64,000 bases of DNA from Arcobacter vandammei (GTDB taxonomy: Bacteria > Campylobacterota > Campylobacteria > Campylobacterales > Arcobacteraceae), in the NCBI RefSeq assembly GCF_016106035.1, contig NZ_JADKPZ010000001.1, forward strand, positions 147,509 through 211,508, given 5' to 3'. Positions within the stretch are counted from its first letter, which is position 1; every line of letters starts with the position of its first letter. Below, piece by piece: positions 35,280 through 44,509 of this stretch. The notes below the pieces were generated by a model. That model made no database searches. It was not told the DNA's origin and saw only the letters and a list, made by a program, of their open reading frames with translations. Both the position numbers and the translations under genes were made by a program.

Positions 35280-36689
35280 TCAAGAGTTTTTAAAATTTTT
35301 TTCCAAAGCTTTTAAAATTCTTTTTTCTACTTCTTCAAATCCTAAAATAAACAGTATATCATAAACAGATGGAGCTTGTGTTCCTCCTGTTAATGCTATT
35401 CTTATTGGTTGGAATAGTTGAGGGAACTTTAAAGATTTTGCTTCAATAAAAGGTTTTGTTAAATTTTCAAGGTTTTCTATACTTGAAAAACTATCTTTAT
35501 TATTTGCTAAAAGTTCTAAATACTCTTTTAAAATAACACTTGTATCATCTTTAACAAATTTTTTAACACCTGCTTCTTCATATTCTTCTGGCTTATCTTT
35601 TATATCTAAAATAGATTTTTTAAGTTCCAAAAGAGTGTTTGCTCTTTGTTTTGAAAGGTTTAAAATCTCATCTTTTTTAGAATAAGTGCTTAAATCTAAA
35701 TCAAAAAATTTCAACTCTTCGACTAATCTTTCATTTGAAGTTGCTTTTATATATTCACTATTTAGCCATAGTAATTTCTCTGCATTATAAGCAGATGCTG
35801 ATTTATTTATATTTTTTGGGTCAAAAAGTTCTAGCATTTCATCCATTGAGAAAATCTCTTGATCTTTATTTGACCAACCAAGTCGCACTAAAAAGTTTAA
35901 TAATGCTTCAGGTAAATATCCTAATCTTTTATAATCCATAACATCCATAGCACCATCTCTTTTTGATAGTTTTTTACCTTCAGGGTTATTTATCATTGGA
36001 ACATGGTAGAAATTTGGATGTTTTACTCCTAAAGCATTGTAAATAACTATCTGTTTTGGAGTATTTGAAAGGTGGTCATCTCCTCTTATTACATCTGTCA
36101 TTTGCATTAACATATCATCAATTGTTACAACAAAGTTATATGTTGGAACTCCGCTACTTCTTGCTATTACAAAATCATCAACAAAAGATGAATCAAATTT
36201 CATATCACCTTTTACCCCATCAACAAATCTAATCTCCCCATCTTTTGGAGCTTTTATTCTAATAACTGGCTCAACTCCTGCTGGGATTGGTGGTAAAGTT
36301 TTTCCATCTTCTGGTCTCCAAGTTCCATCATATCTTGGAGTTTGCTTTGCCGCTTCTTGAGATGCTCTTAAACTATCTAACTCCTCTTTACTCATATAGC
36401 ATTTATAAGCATTTCCATTCTCTAGTAAAATATCGATATATTTTTTATAAATATCCATTCTTTTTGATTGATATTCAACTTCTCCATCATAGCTTAAACC
36501 TACCCAATTAAAAGCTTCGATAATAGCTTTTAAAGCCTCTTCGCTATTTCTTGCTAAATCTGTATCTTCAATTCTAAGTCTAAAAACTCCACCATTTTTT
36601 CTTGCCCATAAATAACTATATAGTGAAGTTCGTAAACCTCCTATATGTAAATATCCTGTTGGACTTGGTGCAAATCTAGTTACTGTCAT
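35280..36689 (-). CDS. gltX: glutamyl-tRNA synthetase
   Basis: The start at 36689 (ATG after GAGGAGAAATAAG) gives MTVTRFAPSPTGYLHIGGLR, the standard GluRS N-terminus; an in-frame start 15 bp further upstream is less likely. The protein is 469 residues. HIGH is GYLHIGG and KMSKS is KKLSKRDG (about 243-250), with a C-terminal helical anticodon-binding domain. Campylobacterota often have two GluRS paralogues, one charging tRNA-Gln or non-canonical tRNAs; which one this is cannot be decided here. It starts 1 bp from the stop of the 33-residue small gene. Confidence 0.93.
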   Translation of the reverse strand: MTVTRFAPSPTGYLHIGGLRTSLYSYLWARKNGGVFRLRIEDTDLARNSEEALKAIIEAFNWVGLSYDGEVEYQSKRMDIYKKYIDILLENGNAYKCYMSKEELDSLRASQEAAKQTPRYDGTWRPEDGKTLPPIPAGVEPVIRIKAPKDGEIRFVDGVKGDMKFDSSFVDDFVIARSSGVPTYNFVVTIDDMLMQMTDVIRGDDHLSNTPKQIVIYNALGVKHPNFYHVPMINNPEGKKLSKRDGAMDVMDYKRLGYLPEALLNFLVRLGWSNKDQEIFSMDEMLELFDPKNINKSASAYNAEKLLWLNSEYIKATSNERLVEELKFFDLDLSTYSKKDEILNLSKQRANTLLELKKSILDIKDKPEEYEEAGVKKFVKDDTSVILKEYLELLANNKDSFSSIENLENLTKPFIEAKSLKFPQLFQPIRIALTGGTQAPSVYDILFILGFEEVEKRILKALEKNFKNS

Positions 36690-36690
36690 C

Positions 36691-36792
36691 TTATTTCTCC
36701 TCATCTTTATTATTGTATATATAAAATCCTACACCTGCAATTACTACAAAAATTAATATAAATATGATTAATCCTACTTCAAGAATTGGCAT
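36691..36792 (-). CDS. 33-residue single-pass membrane peptide between rlmN and gltX
   Basis: An ATG at 36792, with AAGGAG six bases upstream, opens a 33-codon frame ending in TAA at 36691-36693, directly before the gltX ATG. The peptide begins [17 protein letters not shown], forms one transmembrane helix (about residues 5-26) and ends in a charged tail (YNNKDEEK). The start overlaps the rlmN end by 14 bp, so all three genes are packed for coupled translation. The strong ribosome-binding site and tight packing support a real small protein. Function unknown. Confidence 0.65.
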   Translation of the reverse strand: MPILEVGLIIFILIFVVIAGVGFYIYNNKDEEK

Positions 36793-37861
36793 TTAACTCC
36801 TTCTCTTTTAACTGTCCACAAGCAGCACTAATATCTAGCCCTTTTGACTCTCTAATTGTACAAATAACACTTTTTGAGTTTAGAAAATCTTTGAACTTTA
36901 TCATATCAGCTTCAAGTGGTCTTTGATATGTTGTACCTGGATATGGATTAAAGTAGATTAAATTTACTTTTGCTTGAATTCCTTCAAGAAGTTTTACCAG
37001 TTTTTTTGCAGCATCAAGGCTATCATTTTTATCTTTTATTACCAAATACTCAAACATAACTTTTTTCCTTGTATCAACAGGAAACTCTCTAACTGCTTGT
37101 ATAATTGAAGCTATATTATAAGCTTTATTCATAGGAATAAGCTCACTTCTTAACTCATCATCAACAGCATGAAGTGAAATTGCTAGTTGAATTTGTAAAT
37201 CTTTTTCACCTAACTTTTTAATCTTACTTGCAATTCCAGAAGTTGAAACTGTTTGTCTTCTTCTACTAATTGCCAAACCATCAAGTTCTGAGAAAATTTC
37301 AACTGCTTTTACAAAGTTTTCAAAGTTGTCAAGCGGTTCACCCATTCCCATATAAACAATATTTAAAGCCTTGTTTTCAGCTATATCATTATCTCTTTTT
37401 ATATGTACAATTTGAGCTATATACTCTCCAACTGTAAGGTTTCGCACGAACCCACCCTTTGCTGTTAGACAAAAACTACAACCAACTTTACAGCCAACTT
37501 GAGAAGATATACAAACTGTAAACTTTTCACTTCTAATTATTTGCCCATTTTCATCAATTTTTTTATCTTTCATCAAAAGAAGTACTGCTTCAATAGTGTG
37601 ATTATCTCTTAATTTAAAAAGATATTTGATACTTCCGTCGCTACTAAGTTCTTTTTTTACAACTTTTAAAATATCTATTGGGTAATTCTCTTTTAAATCA
37701 ATTATAAGCTCTTTTGGAAGATTTTTCATCTCATCATAGGATGTTGCATACTTTTTATATAGCCAGTTATAAACTTGTTTTGCTCTAAAAGAGGGCTTTA
37801 ATCTCTCTTTTAACTCATCAAGTGTGTAGTCATATATTGATGACTCATCAAATTTCGCCAC
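36779..37861 (-). CDS. rlmN: 23S rRNA (adenine2503-C2)-methyltransferase / tRNA m2A37 methyltransferase
   Basis: This is a 360-residue radical-SAM methyltransferase. The 4Fe-4S motif C-x3-C-x2-C is in [36 protein letters not shown] and [13 protein letters not shown] are further RlmN signatures, and [14 protein letters not shown] at the C-terminus holds the conserved Cys that resolves the intermediate. It methylates A2503 of 23S rRNA and A37 of some tRNAs. It overlaps the upstream phosphorylase gene by one base and the downstream small gene by 14. Confidence 0.96.
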   Translation of the reverse strand: MAKFDESSIYDYTLDELKERLKPSFRAKQVYNWLYKKYATSYDEMKNLPKELIIDLKENYPIDILKVVKKELSSDGSIKYLFKLRDNHTIEAVLLLMKDKKIDENGQIIRSEKFTVCISSQVGCKVGCSFCLTAKGGFVRNLTVGEYIAQIVHIKRDNDIAENKALNIVYMGMGEPLDNFENFVKAVEIFSELDGLAISRRRQTVSTSGIASKIKKLGEKDLQIQLAISLHAVDDELRSELIPMNKAYNIASIIQAVREFPVDTRKKVMFEYLVIKDKNDSLDAAKKLVKLLEGIQAKVNLIYFNPYPGTTYQRPLEADMIKFKDFLNSKSVICTIRESKGLDISAACGQLKEKELNANS

Positions 37862-38406
37862 TATTTTGCCTCTTTTATTATATTTTTTTCTTCTAAGTAA
37901 TTTATTAATTTTTCCATAGCAGATTTGTGATTTTTTATAAAATCATTGTGTGCATTAGAGTTTGTATAATTTGTAACTACAAAAATCCCAAGAGCAGGTA
38001 TCTCAAACTCTTTTGCCACAGATAAAACTGAGAAAAACTCCATATTTTCTAAGTCAATATTATAGTCTAAAAACTCTTTTGATAAATTTTCGTTTGTAGA
38101 AATATAGTTTGAACTATTTACGATAACTTCACTTGTAGTTAAAGTTGTATCAATTTTAACTGCATTATCAAGTGGAGTATATGCAAAATCTTGAAGAAAT
38201 GATAGTTCTAAATTACTTGAACTTTTCGACTCTACAATATCAAAAATATTATACTTTCCATAGCTTCCAGCACTTCCAATAAATAAAATATATTCTGGTT
38301 TATTAAAAAGACATATTTTTGTAAGATTTATAGCACTTTCTATAAGACCAACTCCTATATTTGTTGCAAAAGGAAAGCTCTCACTTCTTCCTGCACATAC
38401 TATCAT
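37861..38406 (-). CDS. nucleoside phosphorylase-like protein
   Basis: This is a 181-residue protein, shorter than usual MtnN/PNP enzymes (about 230). [19 protein letters not shown] resembles the phosphorylase phosphate/ribose loop and [20 protein letters not shown] contains the N-M-E ribose-binding motif of the PNP/MTA-SAH nucleosidase fold. The N-terminus [20 protein letters not shown] corresponds to the first beta strand. It is probably a purine-nucleoside phosphorylase or nucleosidase. It overlaps the SIMPL gene by 4 bp and rlmN by 1 bp. Confidence 0.75.
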   Translation of the reverse strand: MIVCAGRSESFPFATNIGVGLIESAINLTKICLFNKPEYILFIGSAGSYGKYNIFDIVESKSSSNLELSFLQDFAYTPLDNAVKIDTTLTTSEVIVNSSNYISTNENLSKEFLDYNIDLENMEFFSVLSVAKEFEIPALGIFVVTNYTNSNAHNDFIKNHKSAMEKLINYLEEKNIIKEAK

Positions 38407-39095
38407 TTACAATCCAATATAAAGTTTGTATTTATTTTCATATTATGTTCTGTATTTAAAGGTGTAATATCACTTGCAGATACTCTTTCTACACTATCCA
38501 TAGCTACAGCCATTGTTTTGTATCTTGGCATAATATTTGAGTGCTCTTCATTTATAAATACATTTTTAACTTCACATTTTTTTACTATCTTTTTTGATAA
38601 CTCTTTTGAATAATCTTCAATCCAAAGTAGCGATTCTAACCTTAATTCATCTGTTATTGTTGTTTGTAATTTATTGCTTAATTCCCAAGATAAATTTCCA
38701 ATATTAAGTTTTAAATCGTTAGATTTTATGTTCTCTTTAAGCTCCATCAAATCATTTAAAAAGCTATTTATTTTTGTACTATCATCAGATTTTATAGTAA
38801 AATTACTACTTCCTACATAAGCTTTGAAAACTGATTTATTATTAATATATTCATATTTTGGAGTCAAATTATAATTTGTATTTTCTATTGTAATATTTTT
38901 TGTATTTTTAAGAAAATTATTAAATTTTTCTAATTCAATATTTATACTCTTCTCATCTTTTTTTTCTACACTAATATTAATATTTGTTGCCAAGGTATCA
39001 GCATTTACACTTTTTGAGAAACTTTTATTAAAATTTACTTCATAAGAAAATGCACAAGTTCCTAAAAGTAGGGCTGTTGCTAATATCTTTCTCAT
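38403..39095 (-). CDS. SIMPL-domain (DUF541) periplasmic protein
   Basis: This is a 230-residue protein with a signal peptide (MRKILATALLLGTCAFS). The SIMPL domain is suggested by SKSVNADTLATNINISVEKK near the N-terminus, the repeated N-N-L/K helical middle and KKIVKKCEVKNVFINEE with the late PRYKTMAVAMDSVERVS. Such proteins form oligomers in the periplasm or outer membrane; their role is mostly unknown. It lies between hisF (1 bp gap) and the phosphorylase gene (4-bp overlap) in a five-gene minus-strand run. Confidence 0.75.
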   Translation of the reverse strand: MRKILATALLLGTCAFSYEVNFNKSFSKSVNADTLATNINISVEKKDEKSINIELEKFNNFLKNTKNITIENTNYNLTPKYEYINNKSVFKAYVGSSNFTIKSDDSTKINSFLNDLMELKENIKSNDLKLNIGNLSWELSNKLQTTITDELRLESLLWIEDYSKELSKKIVKKCEVKNVFINEEHSNIMPRYKTMAVAMDSVERVSASDITPLNTEHNMKINTNFILDCK

Positions 39096-39096
39096 T

Positions 39097-39858
39097 TTAC
39101 AGTCTCACATTTATGTTGTTTTGTTGTAAATATCTTTTTAAATCCATAATATCAACCTCTTTAAAATGGAATATTGAAGCAGCAAGAGCCGCACTTGCAC
39201 CACAATCAAAAGCCTCTTTAAAATGTTGCATATTACCTGCACCTCCACTTGCAATTACTGGAATATTTACTATTTTTGATACTTTTTCTGTAATTTCTAA
39301 ATCAAAACCTTGTTTTACACCATCTGTATCCATAGAAGTAAGTAGTATCTCTCCTGCACCTCTATTTTCTACCTCTTTTGCCCAAGAAAGTGCATCAATT
39401 CCTGTATCTTCTCGTCCACCTTTTACAAAAACATTATATTGTCCATTTGCAACTTTTTTAACATCAATTGCAACAACAATACATTGGCTTCCAAATCTTT
39501 TTGCTCCATCATCAATTAAGTTTGGAGTTTTTACGGCACTTGAATTTATAGAGATTTTGTCACAACCTACATTTAAAAGAGCATAAATATCTTCTAAGTT
39601 TCTAATTCCACCACCAACAGTAAGCGGAATAAAAACTTCCTTTGCTACATTTTTTACAATATCTACAATAGTTCCTCTATTTTCAACACTTGCACTAATA
39701 TCTAAAAACGTAAGTTCATCTGCTCCTTCATCATTGTATCTTTTTGCTATTTCAACAGGGTCTCCAGCATCTTTTAGACCTACAAAATTTACACCTTTTA
39801 CAACTCTTCCATTATTTACATCAAGGCAAGGGATTATTCTTTTTGTTAGATTATTCAA
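39097..39858 (-). CDS. hisF: imidazole glycerol phosphate synthase cyclase subunit
   Basis: This is a 253-residue TIM barrel. The catalytic acids are in [15 protein letters not shown] (Asp near residue 13) and [11 protein letters not shown] (Asp near 131). Phosphate-binding loops are TVGGGIRN and [12 protein letters not shown]. HisF takes ammonia from HisH and makes IGP and AICAR in histidine synthesis. hisH is not adjacent. hisZ at the start of the window is the only other histidine gene. hisF leads the run hisF-SIMPL-phosphorylase-rlmN-sORF-gltX. Confidence 0.96.
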   Translation of the reverse strand: MNNLTKRIIPCLDVNNGRVVKGVNFVGLKDAGDPVEIAKRYNDEGADELTFLDISASVENRGTIVDIVKNVAKEVFIPLTVGGGIRNLEDIYALLNVGCDKISINSSAVKTPNLIDDGAKRFGSQCIVVAIDVKKVANGQYNVFVKGGREDTGIDALSWAKEVENRGAGEILLTSMDTDGVKQGFDLEITEKVSKIVNIPVIASGGAGNMQHFKEAFDCGASAALAASIFHFKEVDIMDLKRYLQQNNINVRL

Positions 39859-39928
39859 TTCTATTTCCTTAAAAATTAGTTAAAAATATTACCTAATTGT
39901 AAGTTAAAAAAAGATATAATCGCTTCTT

Positions 39929-40726
39929 ATGGAAAAAGTAAAAGCAAAAAAAGAGTTCGGACAAAATTTTTTAAAAGATGATTTGATACTACACAAAATC
40001 ATCCAATCGATGCCCCAAAATTCTAATCATATTGTAGAAATAGGGCCTGGATTAGGTGATTTGACTAAAAATTTAGTCAAGTACAAAGATGTGACAGCTT
40101 ATGAGGTTGATACCGATTTAATTGGTATTTTGAAAGATAAATTTGCAACAGAGATGGAAAACAAAAGATTTGTTTTGAAACATATCGATGTTTTGAAGGC
40201 TTGGGATGAGCTAAAATCTCTACATAGTGGTAAATATGACTTAATAGCAAACTTACCATACTATATTGCAACAAATATTATATTAAGAGCATTTGAAGAT
40301 GAACTTTGCGAACATATTATAGTAATGGTTCAAAAAGAAGTAGCAGAAAAATTTTCTGCAAATGTAAATGATAAAGAGTATTCATCTTTAGGAATAATTA
40401 CACAGACTATTTCTAAAGAGTCAAAAATTCTTTTTGATGTTCCTAAAGAGGCATTTGACCCAATGCCAAAAGTAACATCTTCAATTCTTTATATAAAAAA
40501 AGATTTAAATGCAAAATTTGATAAGGATTTTAATAGATTTTTAAAAGTATGTTTTACACAACCAAGAAAAAAACTATCAAAAAACCTTAGCTCTATTTTG
40601 GATAAATCTGAAATTTTAACTATTTTTAATGAGTTAAATTTAAATGAAAACCTAAGACCCCATGAAGTTAGTTCATCTTTGTATAGCCAAATGTATACAA
40701 AGGTAAAAAATGGAAGAGATAACTAA
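39929..40726 (+). CDS. rsmA: 16S rRNA (adenine1518/1519-N6)-dimethyltransferase
   Basis: This is a 265-residue KsgA/Dim1 enzyme. KKEFGQNFLKDDLIL and IVEIGPGLGDLTKNL form the SAM-binding start, and YDLIANLPYYIATNIILRAF contains the catalytic NLPY motif. PDPMPKVTSS-like FDPMPKVTSSIL is the conserved downstream motif. It dimethylates two adjacent adenines in helix 45 of 16S rRNA. The end overlaps rnj by 17 bp, a common Campylobacterota arrangement linking rRNA modification and RNase J. Confidence 0.96.
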   Translation: MEKVKAKKEFGQNFLKDDLILHKIIQSMPQNSNHIVEIGPGLGDLTKNLVKYKDVTAYEVDTDLIGILKDKFATEMENKRFVLKHIDVLKAWDELKSLHSGKYDLIANLPYYIATNIILRAFEDELCEHIIVMVQKEVAEKFSANVNDKEYSSLGIITQTISKESKILFDVPKEAFDPMPKVTSSILYIKKDLNAKFDKDFNRFLKVCFTQPRKKLSKNLSSILDKSEILTIFNELNLNENLRPHEVSSSLYSQMYTKVKNGRDN

Positions 40727-42728
40727 AAACGAAACAAATAATGAGATAACGAGCGAACAAACTGTAAGAGAAAACACTCAAGATACAAAACCTCAAAGAC
40801 GACAAAATAAACCATATTATAAACAAAATAGAGAGTTTAAAGAACAAAATGGTGAAACTACTTTGGAAAACAACTCAATTGATGAGCAAAACCCAAACAA
40901 AAAACCTCCTTTTAAAAAGAAAAAGCCAAATAAACCAAAATTTATAAATAAAGATATGCCTACTTCTGGTGATGGTTGGACAAATGACCTTAAAAAATCT
41001 TATATGATAAATGAAAAAATTCATAAAGATAGATTAAACCCACACTATAAACTAAACTTAAATACAAATGCCAAAATTAGAATTACTCCACTTGGTGGGT
41101 TAAATGAAATTGGTGGAAATATGATGGTTGTTGAAACTGAAAATGAGGCAATTGTTGTAGATGTTGGTATGAGTTTTCCTGATGGTGAAATGCATGGAGT
41201 TGATATTTTAATTCCAGATTTTACATATCTTAGAGAGATAAAAGATAAAATTGTTGCTGTTATTATAACTCACGGACACGAAGACCATATTGGTGCTATG
41301 CCTTATTTATTTAAAGAGATGCAATTTCCTATTTATGGAAGTCCGCTTCCACTTGAAATGATTGGAAGTAAATTTGATGAGCATAAAATGAGAGAGCATA
41401 GAGCCTTATTTAGAGCTATTTCAAAAAGAGTACCAATTAAAATTGGAAATGATTTTGAAATAGAGTGGATGCATATTACTCACTCTATTATTGACTCATC
41501 TGCAATTGCGATTAAAACTGCTGCTGGAACGATGATACATACAGGAGATTTCAAAATCGACCATACTCCTTATGATGGTTTTCCAACAGATATTCATAGA
41601 CTTGCACACTATGGAGAAGAGGGAGTTTTAGTTTTAACATCTGATTCAACAAACTCTCACTCACCAGGGTTTACAAAAACAGAAAAAGCTGTAGGACCTA
41701 CCTTTGAAAGAATTTTTTCTACTACAAAAGGAAGAGTTATTATGAGTACTTTCTCTTCAAATATTCATAGGGTTGCACAAGCTATTGAAAAAGCTCTAAA
41801 ATATGGAAGAAAAATCTGTGTTATAGGTCGTTCTATGGAGAAAAACCTAGATATTGCTATGACTTTAGGATATATCAAGTTTCCAAAAGACCAATTTATT
41901 GAGGCTCATGAGGTAAATAAATATAGTGATAAAGAGATTATGATTGTAACAACTGGAAGTCAAGGTGAGTCTATGAGTGCTTTATATAGAATGGCAATTC
42001 ACGAACATAGACATATAAAAATCAAACCAGAAGATCAAATAATTTTATCTTCAAAAGCAATTCCAGGAAATGAAGGAAGTGTCTCAGAGATTATTAATCA
42101 TCTTTTAAAAGCAGGGGCTAAAGTTGCATACCAAGATTATGCAGATATTCACGTATCTGGACATGCCGCTCAAGAAGAGCAAAAACTAATGCTAAGGCTT
42201 ATCAAACCTAAATTCTTCTTACCAGTTCATGGAGAGTATAACCATGCTTTAAAACATGGAGAAACTGGAGTTGACTGTGGTGTATTAGAAAGAAATGTTT
42301 ATGTAATGGGTGATGGTGAGCAAGTTGAAGTTAATCCAAAATATCTTAAAAAAGTGAAAACTGTAAAATCTGGTAAAGTTTACATAGATAATACTTTAAA
42401 TAATAAGATTTCTGATGATGTTGTAATAGATAGACAAACTATGGCAAAAGAGGGAATAGTTATGATTGTTGCACAAATCAATGAAAATGATAGAACTCTT
42501 GAAGGTAAACCAAAAGTTGCTAGTTTTGGATTTATCTCTGATAAACAAGATAGATTTTTTACAACAGAGATAGAAGATATCTTAAATACTTTCCTTGTAA
42601 ATGCAAAACCAGGTATATTTAAAAATTCAAGAATTTTAGAAGATGAATTAAGAAAAGTTGTAAGAAAACATTGTGTAAGAAAATACAAAAAATACCCAAT
42701 GATTGTTCCAACTATATTTGTACAATAA
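40710..42728 (+). CDS. rnj: ribonuclease J
   Basis: This is a 672-residue metallo-beta-lactamase/beta-CASP nuclease. The first about 130 residues are a charged, low-complexity extension (Asn, Lys, Gln, Pro; for example PPFKKKKPNKPKFINKDMP) as in Helicobacter RNase J. The catalytic domain has THGHEDHIGAMPY (Zn ligands), IHTGDFKIDHTP, the beta-CASP region VIMSTFSSNIHRV and HVSGHAAQEEQ with FFLPVHGEYNH. It is the main 5'-exo/endoribonuclease for mRNA decay in this phylum. It overlaps rsmA by 17 bp. Confidence 0.95.
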   Translation: MEEITKNETNNEITSEQTVRENTQDTKPQRRQNKPYYKQNREFKEQNGETTLENNSIDEQNPNKKPPFKKKKPNKPKFINKDMPTSGDGWTNDLKKSYMINEKIHKDRLNPHYKLNLNTNAKIRITPLGGLNEIGGNMMVVETENEAIVVDVGMSFPDGEMHGVDILIPDFTYLREIKDKIVAVIITHGHEDHIGAMPYLFKEMQFPIYGSPLPLEMIGSKFDEHKMREHRALFRAISKRVPIKIGNDFEIEWMHITHSIIDSSAIAIKTAAGTMIHTGDFKIDHTPYDGFPTDIHRLAHYGEEGVLVLTSDSTNSHSPGFTKTEKAVGPTFERIFSTTKGRVIMSTFSSNIHRVAQAIEKALKYGRKICVIGRSMEKNLDIAMTLGYIKFPKDQFIEAHEVNKYSDKEIMIVTTGSQGESMSALYRMAIHEHRHIKIKPEDQIILSSKAIPGNEGSVSEIINHLLKAGAKVAYQDYADIHVSGHAAQEEQKLMLRLIKPKFFLPVHGEYNHALKHGETGVDCGVLERNVYVMGDGEQVEVNPKYLKKVKTVKSGKVYIDNTLNNKISDDVVIDRQTMAKEGIVMIVAQINENDRTLEGKPKVASFGFISDKQDRFFTTEIEDILNTFLVNAKPGIFKNSRILEDELRKVVRKHCVRKYKKYPMIVPTIFVQ

Positions 42729-42737
42729 GGTAAAAAT

Positions 42738-43700
42738 ATGAACTACAAAGAGATAGTAAAAGAAGTTTTACTAACTGAAGCAAGAGAGTTAGAGAGAGCT
42801 TCAAACTCTATCTCTTTTGATATTGAAAATATCGTAAATCTAATCGTAAACTCAAAAGGAAAACTAATTGTTACAGGAGTTGGAAAATCTGGTCTTGTTG
42901 GAGCTAAAATTGCTGCAACACTTGCAAGTACAGGAACTAGCTCATTTTTTCTTCATCCAACAGAAGCTATGCATGGAGATTTAGGAATGATTGGGAAAGA
43001 GGATATTGTTTTAGCAATTTCTTATAGTGGAGAGAGTGAAGAGCTTATTCAAATCTTGCCACATCTGAAAAGATTAAATATCCCGATGATTGCTATGGCA
43101 AAAAATCCAAATTCAACTTTGGCAAAATATTCAGACTATTTTATAAATATTGAAGTAGAAAAAGAGGCCTGTCCTCTTGATACTGCTCCAACATCTTCTA
43201 CAACTTTAACAATGGCAATGGGTGATGCTCTTGCTGTTTGTTTAATGAAAAAAAGAGATTTCAAAAAGGAGGATTTTGCCTCTTTCCACCCAGGTGGATC
43301 TTTGGGTAAAAAACTTTTTGTAAAAATTTCTGATTTACTTAGAAAAGATAATCTTCCAATTGTTTCACGTGAAACAAAATTAAAAGATGCCATTATTACT
43401 ATGAGTAGTGGAAGATTGGGTTCAGTAATTATAGAAGATGAGCAAAATAGGGTGATTGGTATTTTAAGTGATGGCGATTTAAGAAGAGCATTAATGAAAA
43501 AAGATTTTTCAATTGACTGTAAAGTTGAAGATATTGCAACATTAAACCCAAGAACATTTGATGATGAAAATTTACTAGCTAGTGATGCTCTACAAATAAT
43601 AGAAAATTATAAAATTCAACTATTAATTGTTACAGATAAGAGTAAAAAACTTGTAGGAATTTTACATATTCACGATCTTATTGAAGCAGGTATAAAATGA
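42738..43700 (+). CDS. kdsD: arabinose-5-phosphate isomerase (KdsD/KpsF family)
   Basis: This is a 320-residue protein. The SIS domain has GVGKSGLVGAKIAATLASTG, FLHPTEAMHGDLGM and ISYSGESEELIQIL. Two CBS domains follow (about 205-315; for example GRLGSVIIEDEQNRVIGILS and IQLLIVTDKSKKLVGILHIHD). It converts ribulose-5-P to arabinose-5-P, the first step of Kdo synthesis for LPS. The gene contains a perfect parS sequence at 43361-43376. It overlaps the next gene by 4 bp. Confidence 0.94.
   Translation: MNYKEIVKEVLLTEARELERASNSISFDIENIVNLIVNSKGKLIVTGVGKSGLVGAKIAATLASTGTSSFFLHPTEAMHGDLGMIGKEDIVLAISYSGESEELIQILPHLKRLNIPMIAMAKNPNSTLAKYSDYFINIEVEKEACPLDTAPTSSTTLTMAMGDALAVCLMKKRDFKKEDFASFHPGGSLGKKLFVKISDLLRKDNLPIVSRETKLKDAIITMSSGRLGSVIIEDEQNRVIGILSDGDLRRALMKKDFSIDCKVEDIATLNPRTFDDENLLASDALQIIENYKIQLLIVTDKSKKLVGILHIHDLIEAGIK
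43361..43376. other. parS: perfect parS centromere sequence inside kdsD
   Basis: TGTTTCACGTGAAACA is an exact match to the bacterial parS consensus bound by ParB (Spo0J). It encodes the peptide around IVSRET in KdsD, between the SIS and CBS domains. parS sites load ParB/SMC and usually cluster near the replication origin. A chance exact 16-mer in 64 kb of AT-rich DNA is very unlikely. Confidence 0.85.
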
Positions 43701-44509
43701 AAAAAGAGTTAGAAAAAAAAGAACATTATGAAATAGTAAGATTAAATAAATTTATTTCGCACAATAGCAACTACTCAAGAAGAGAAGCAGATAAAATTAT
43801 CGCTGATGGGCTTGTAAGAGTAAATAATAAAGTTGTTACAGATTTAGCTACAAAAGTTAAAACAACAGATAAAGTTGAAATTGGTAAAAAGATTATCAAA
43901 GAAGATAAAAATCGACTCTACACTGTTATAGTTTATAACAAACCAAAAGGAGAACTAGTAACAAAAAGTGATCCTCAAGGTAGAAAGACGATTTATGATG
44001 GTTTAGAGAGCAAATATAAGCACTTTTTGAGTGTAGGGCGACTTGATTATGCTAGTGAAGGATTATTGCTTTTAAGCGATAGTGTTGATGTTGTAAATAG
44101 TTTAATGCACTCAAATCTTGAAAGAGTATATAAAGTAAAAGTAAGTGGATATATAACTCCAGCAATTGAACAAGCAATGCAACAAGGAATTACGATTGAA
44201 GATGCAAGAAAAGGTGCTTATGCAAAAACTGCTATAAAATCTATGACTTTTGCTCCATTTTTAGCTTATGATATTCAAACAAATGGAGAAAAATTCTCAA
44301 AAATAAAAGTTGTAATAAGCGAAGGAAAGAATAGGGAGCTTAGAAGATTTTTTGCCCACTTTAATCTTGATGTTATGGATTTAAAAAGAGTAGAGTATGG
44401 AGGAGTTAGTCTAAATAATCTTCCTACAGGAAAATCAAGATTCCTTACAAAAGAGGAGTATAAAAATCTTAGAATTTTCCTAAATGAAGAAAATGATAGA
44501 TCTATCTAA
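43697..44509 (+). CDS. rluB: 23S rRNA pseudouridine synthase, RluB/RsuA family
   Basis: This is a 270-residue protein. The S4 RNA-binding domain is VRLNKFISHNSNYSRREADK and LVRVNNKVV; the catalytic Asp is in SVGRLDYASEGLLLLS. EGKNRELRRFFAHFNLDV is the conserved C-terminal motif of the RsuA/RluB/E/F group. RluB (23S U2605) is the usual assignment in this phylum, RsuA or RluE/F remain possible. It is coupled to kdsD (4-bp overlap) and overlaps rarA by 17-26 bp depending on the rarA start. Confidence 0.88.
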   Translation: MKKELEKKEHYEIVRLNKFISHNSNYSRREADKIIADGLVRVNNKVVTDLATKVKTTDKVEIGKKIIKEDKNRLYTVIVYNKPKGELVTKSDPQGRKTIYDGLESKYKHFLSVGRLDYASEGLLLLSDSVDVVNSLMHSNLERVYKVKVSGYITPAIEQAMQQGITIEDARKGAYAKTAIKSMTFAPFLAYDIQTNGEKFSKIKVVISEGKNRELRRFFAHFNLDVMDLKRVEYGGVSLNNLPTGKSRFLTKEEYKNLRIFLNEENDRSI

